A DNA stretch of 62,915 nt from Phenylobacterium sp. GTDB taxonomy: Bacteria > Pseudomonadota > Alphaproteobacteria > Caulobacterales > Caulobacteraceae. Both the position numbers and the translations under genes were made by a program. The stretch is taken from positions 1-62,915 of the forward strand of contig NZ_JAUYAW010000033.1 in NCBI RefSeq assembly GCF_030693405.1, in the 5' to 3' direction. Under the pieces are notes generated by a model that worked only from the letters and a program-made list of their open reading frames with translations, was not told where the DNA came from and ran no database searches. Shown one piece after another: positions 62,711 through 62,915 of the stretch (position 1 is its first letter; each line of letters starts with the position of its first letter).

Positions 62711-62915
62711 GGCCCGCTAGCCACCCATCTCGGCGGTTCAGGACGTCTGCACTGTGGCCGCCCGCTCCGCGATGAGCGCGGCGGCGAAGATGCGCCAGTG
62801 GACTAAGCCGCTCGCGCGGCATGGGTGGGCTGGAGAGAGGTCTGTGAGGGGTCGGCTGGCGCGGTGTTTGGCCGGTCCTGTCTGAAGATTGGGGATCAAC
62901 CCTGCAGACAGGAGA
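62711..62915. other. Right-edge non-coding leader
   Basis: 205 bases without a recognisable gene. It ends with AGGAGA, a strong ribosome binding site, so a gene starts just outside the window. The hairpin at 62876-62913 would bury this site. Confidence 0.5.
62876..62913 (+). promoter_or_regulatory. Hairpin sequestering a ribosome binding site
   Basis: TCCTGTCTG (62876-62884) is exactly complementary to CAGACAGGA (62905-62913), with an inner GGG/CCC pair in the loop. The right arm contains the AGGAGA Shine-Dalgarno of the gene that must follow. Such structures block translation of transposases or regulated genes until the stem is opened. Confidence 0.65.

Noticed and set aside
1..62915. CRISPR array, tRNA/rRNA genes
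   Set aside because: No regularly spaced direct repeats and no tRNA cloverleaf or rRNA segment could be found by eye.

Overview
The window reads as one continuous stretch of a high-GC alphaproteobacterial chromosome, very probably Caulobacteraceae (Caulobacter or Phenylobacterium). The reasons are an RTX-type S-layer C-terminus at the left edge, and a LovK/LovR blue-light sensor pair divergent from phoR-pstCAB-phoU-phoB. That is the arrangement I recall from Caulobacter crescentus. Genes are dense, mostly codirectional runs with ATGA/GTGA overlaps, and the coding-strand bias towards G/C at third positions leaves many long but meaningless antisense frames. No tRNA, rRNA, CRISPR array or intact transposase was seen.

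Layout. 1-10 kb: end of an S-layer/RTX protein with a strong terminator, then surface-polysaccharide genes (GT4 glycosyltransferase, LytM lipoprotein, sulfotransferase, CmcI/O-methyltransferase-like protein, then rfbF-rfbG-C-methyltransferase-RmlC-like epimerase-acyltransferase-SDR). Together these predict a CDP-linked 6-deoxy, C-methyl-branched sugar. 10-14.3 kb (minus strand): lovK-lovR-SemiSWEET-TPR/GT41. 14.4-21 kb: phoR-pstC-pstA-pstB-phoU-phoB, without pstS, with two candidate Pho boxes. 21-23.6 kb: purD and an ACAD10-type phosphotransferase. 23.6-29.4 kb (minus): a tightly coupled lipid A/core operon msbA-LPLAT-CDF zinc exporter-waaA-lpxK, with a divergent CX5R phosphatase (29.5 kb). 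30-35 kb: small conserved protein, hotdog protein, a PIG-L deacetylase overlapping a sphingosine-1-phosphate-lyase-like enzyme, and an MHS-family MFS transporter.

35-47 kb: an unrecognised zinc-ribbon protein in lower-GC DNA, a serine beta-lactamase-like hydrolase, a phosphoenolpyruvate carboxylase gene with a one-base frameshift, sdaA, a CheW-like protein, ahpF and ahpC, two unknown membrane proteins and a flavin monooxygenase. 47-54.8 kb: repeat-rich intergenic DNA, a TonB-like proline-rich protein, an OmpA lipoprotein, a DUF2189 membrane protein, an EAL phosphodiesterase, a secreted alpha/beta hydrolase, and a Zur-box-controlled cobW-merC-DUF3299 operon. 54.8-60.7 kb: acyl-CoA dehydrogenase, Sua5/YrdC, FAD-linked hydroxyacid dehydrogenase, YaaA, and 3-hydroxybutyrate dehydrogenase. 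60.7-62.9 kb: a lower-GC accessory tract with a brnT-brnA toxin-antitoxin pair behind a double operator, a cupin, a HAD hydrolase, and at the right edge a hairpin that would hide a ribosome binding site lying just inside the window.

The dominant theme is the cell envelope: S-layer, surface sugar, lipid A, phosphate starvation and light sensing sit side by side. The most interesting items are the C-methyl-sugar cluster with an epimerase lacking the usual tyrosine pair, the LOV kinase coupled to a sugar transporter and an OGT-like glycosyltransferase, the CDF transporter embedded in the lipid A operon, the PIG-L/S1P-lyase pair, and the terminal RBS-sequestering hairpin.
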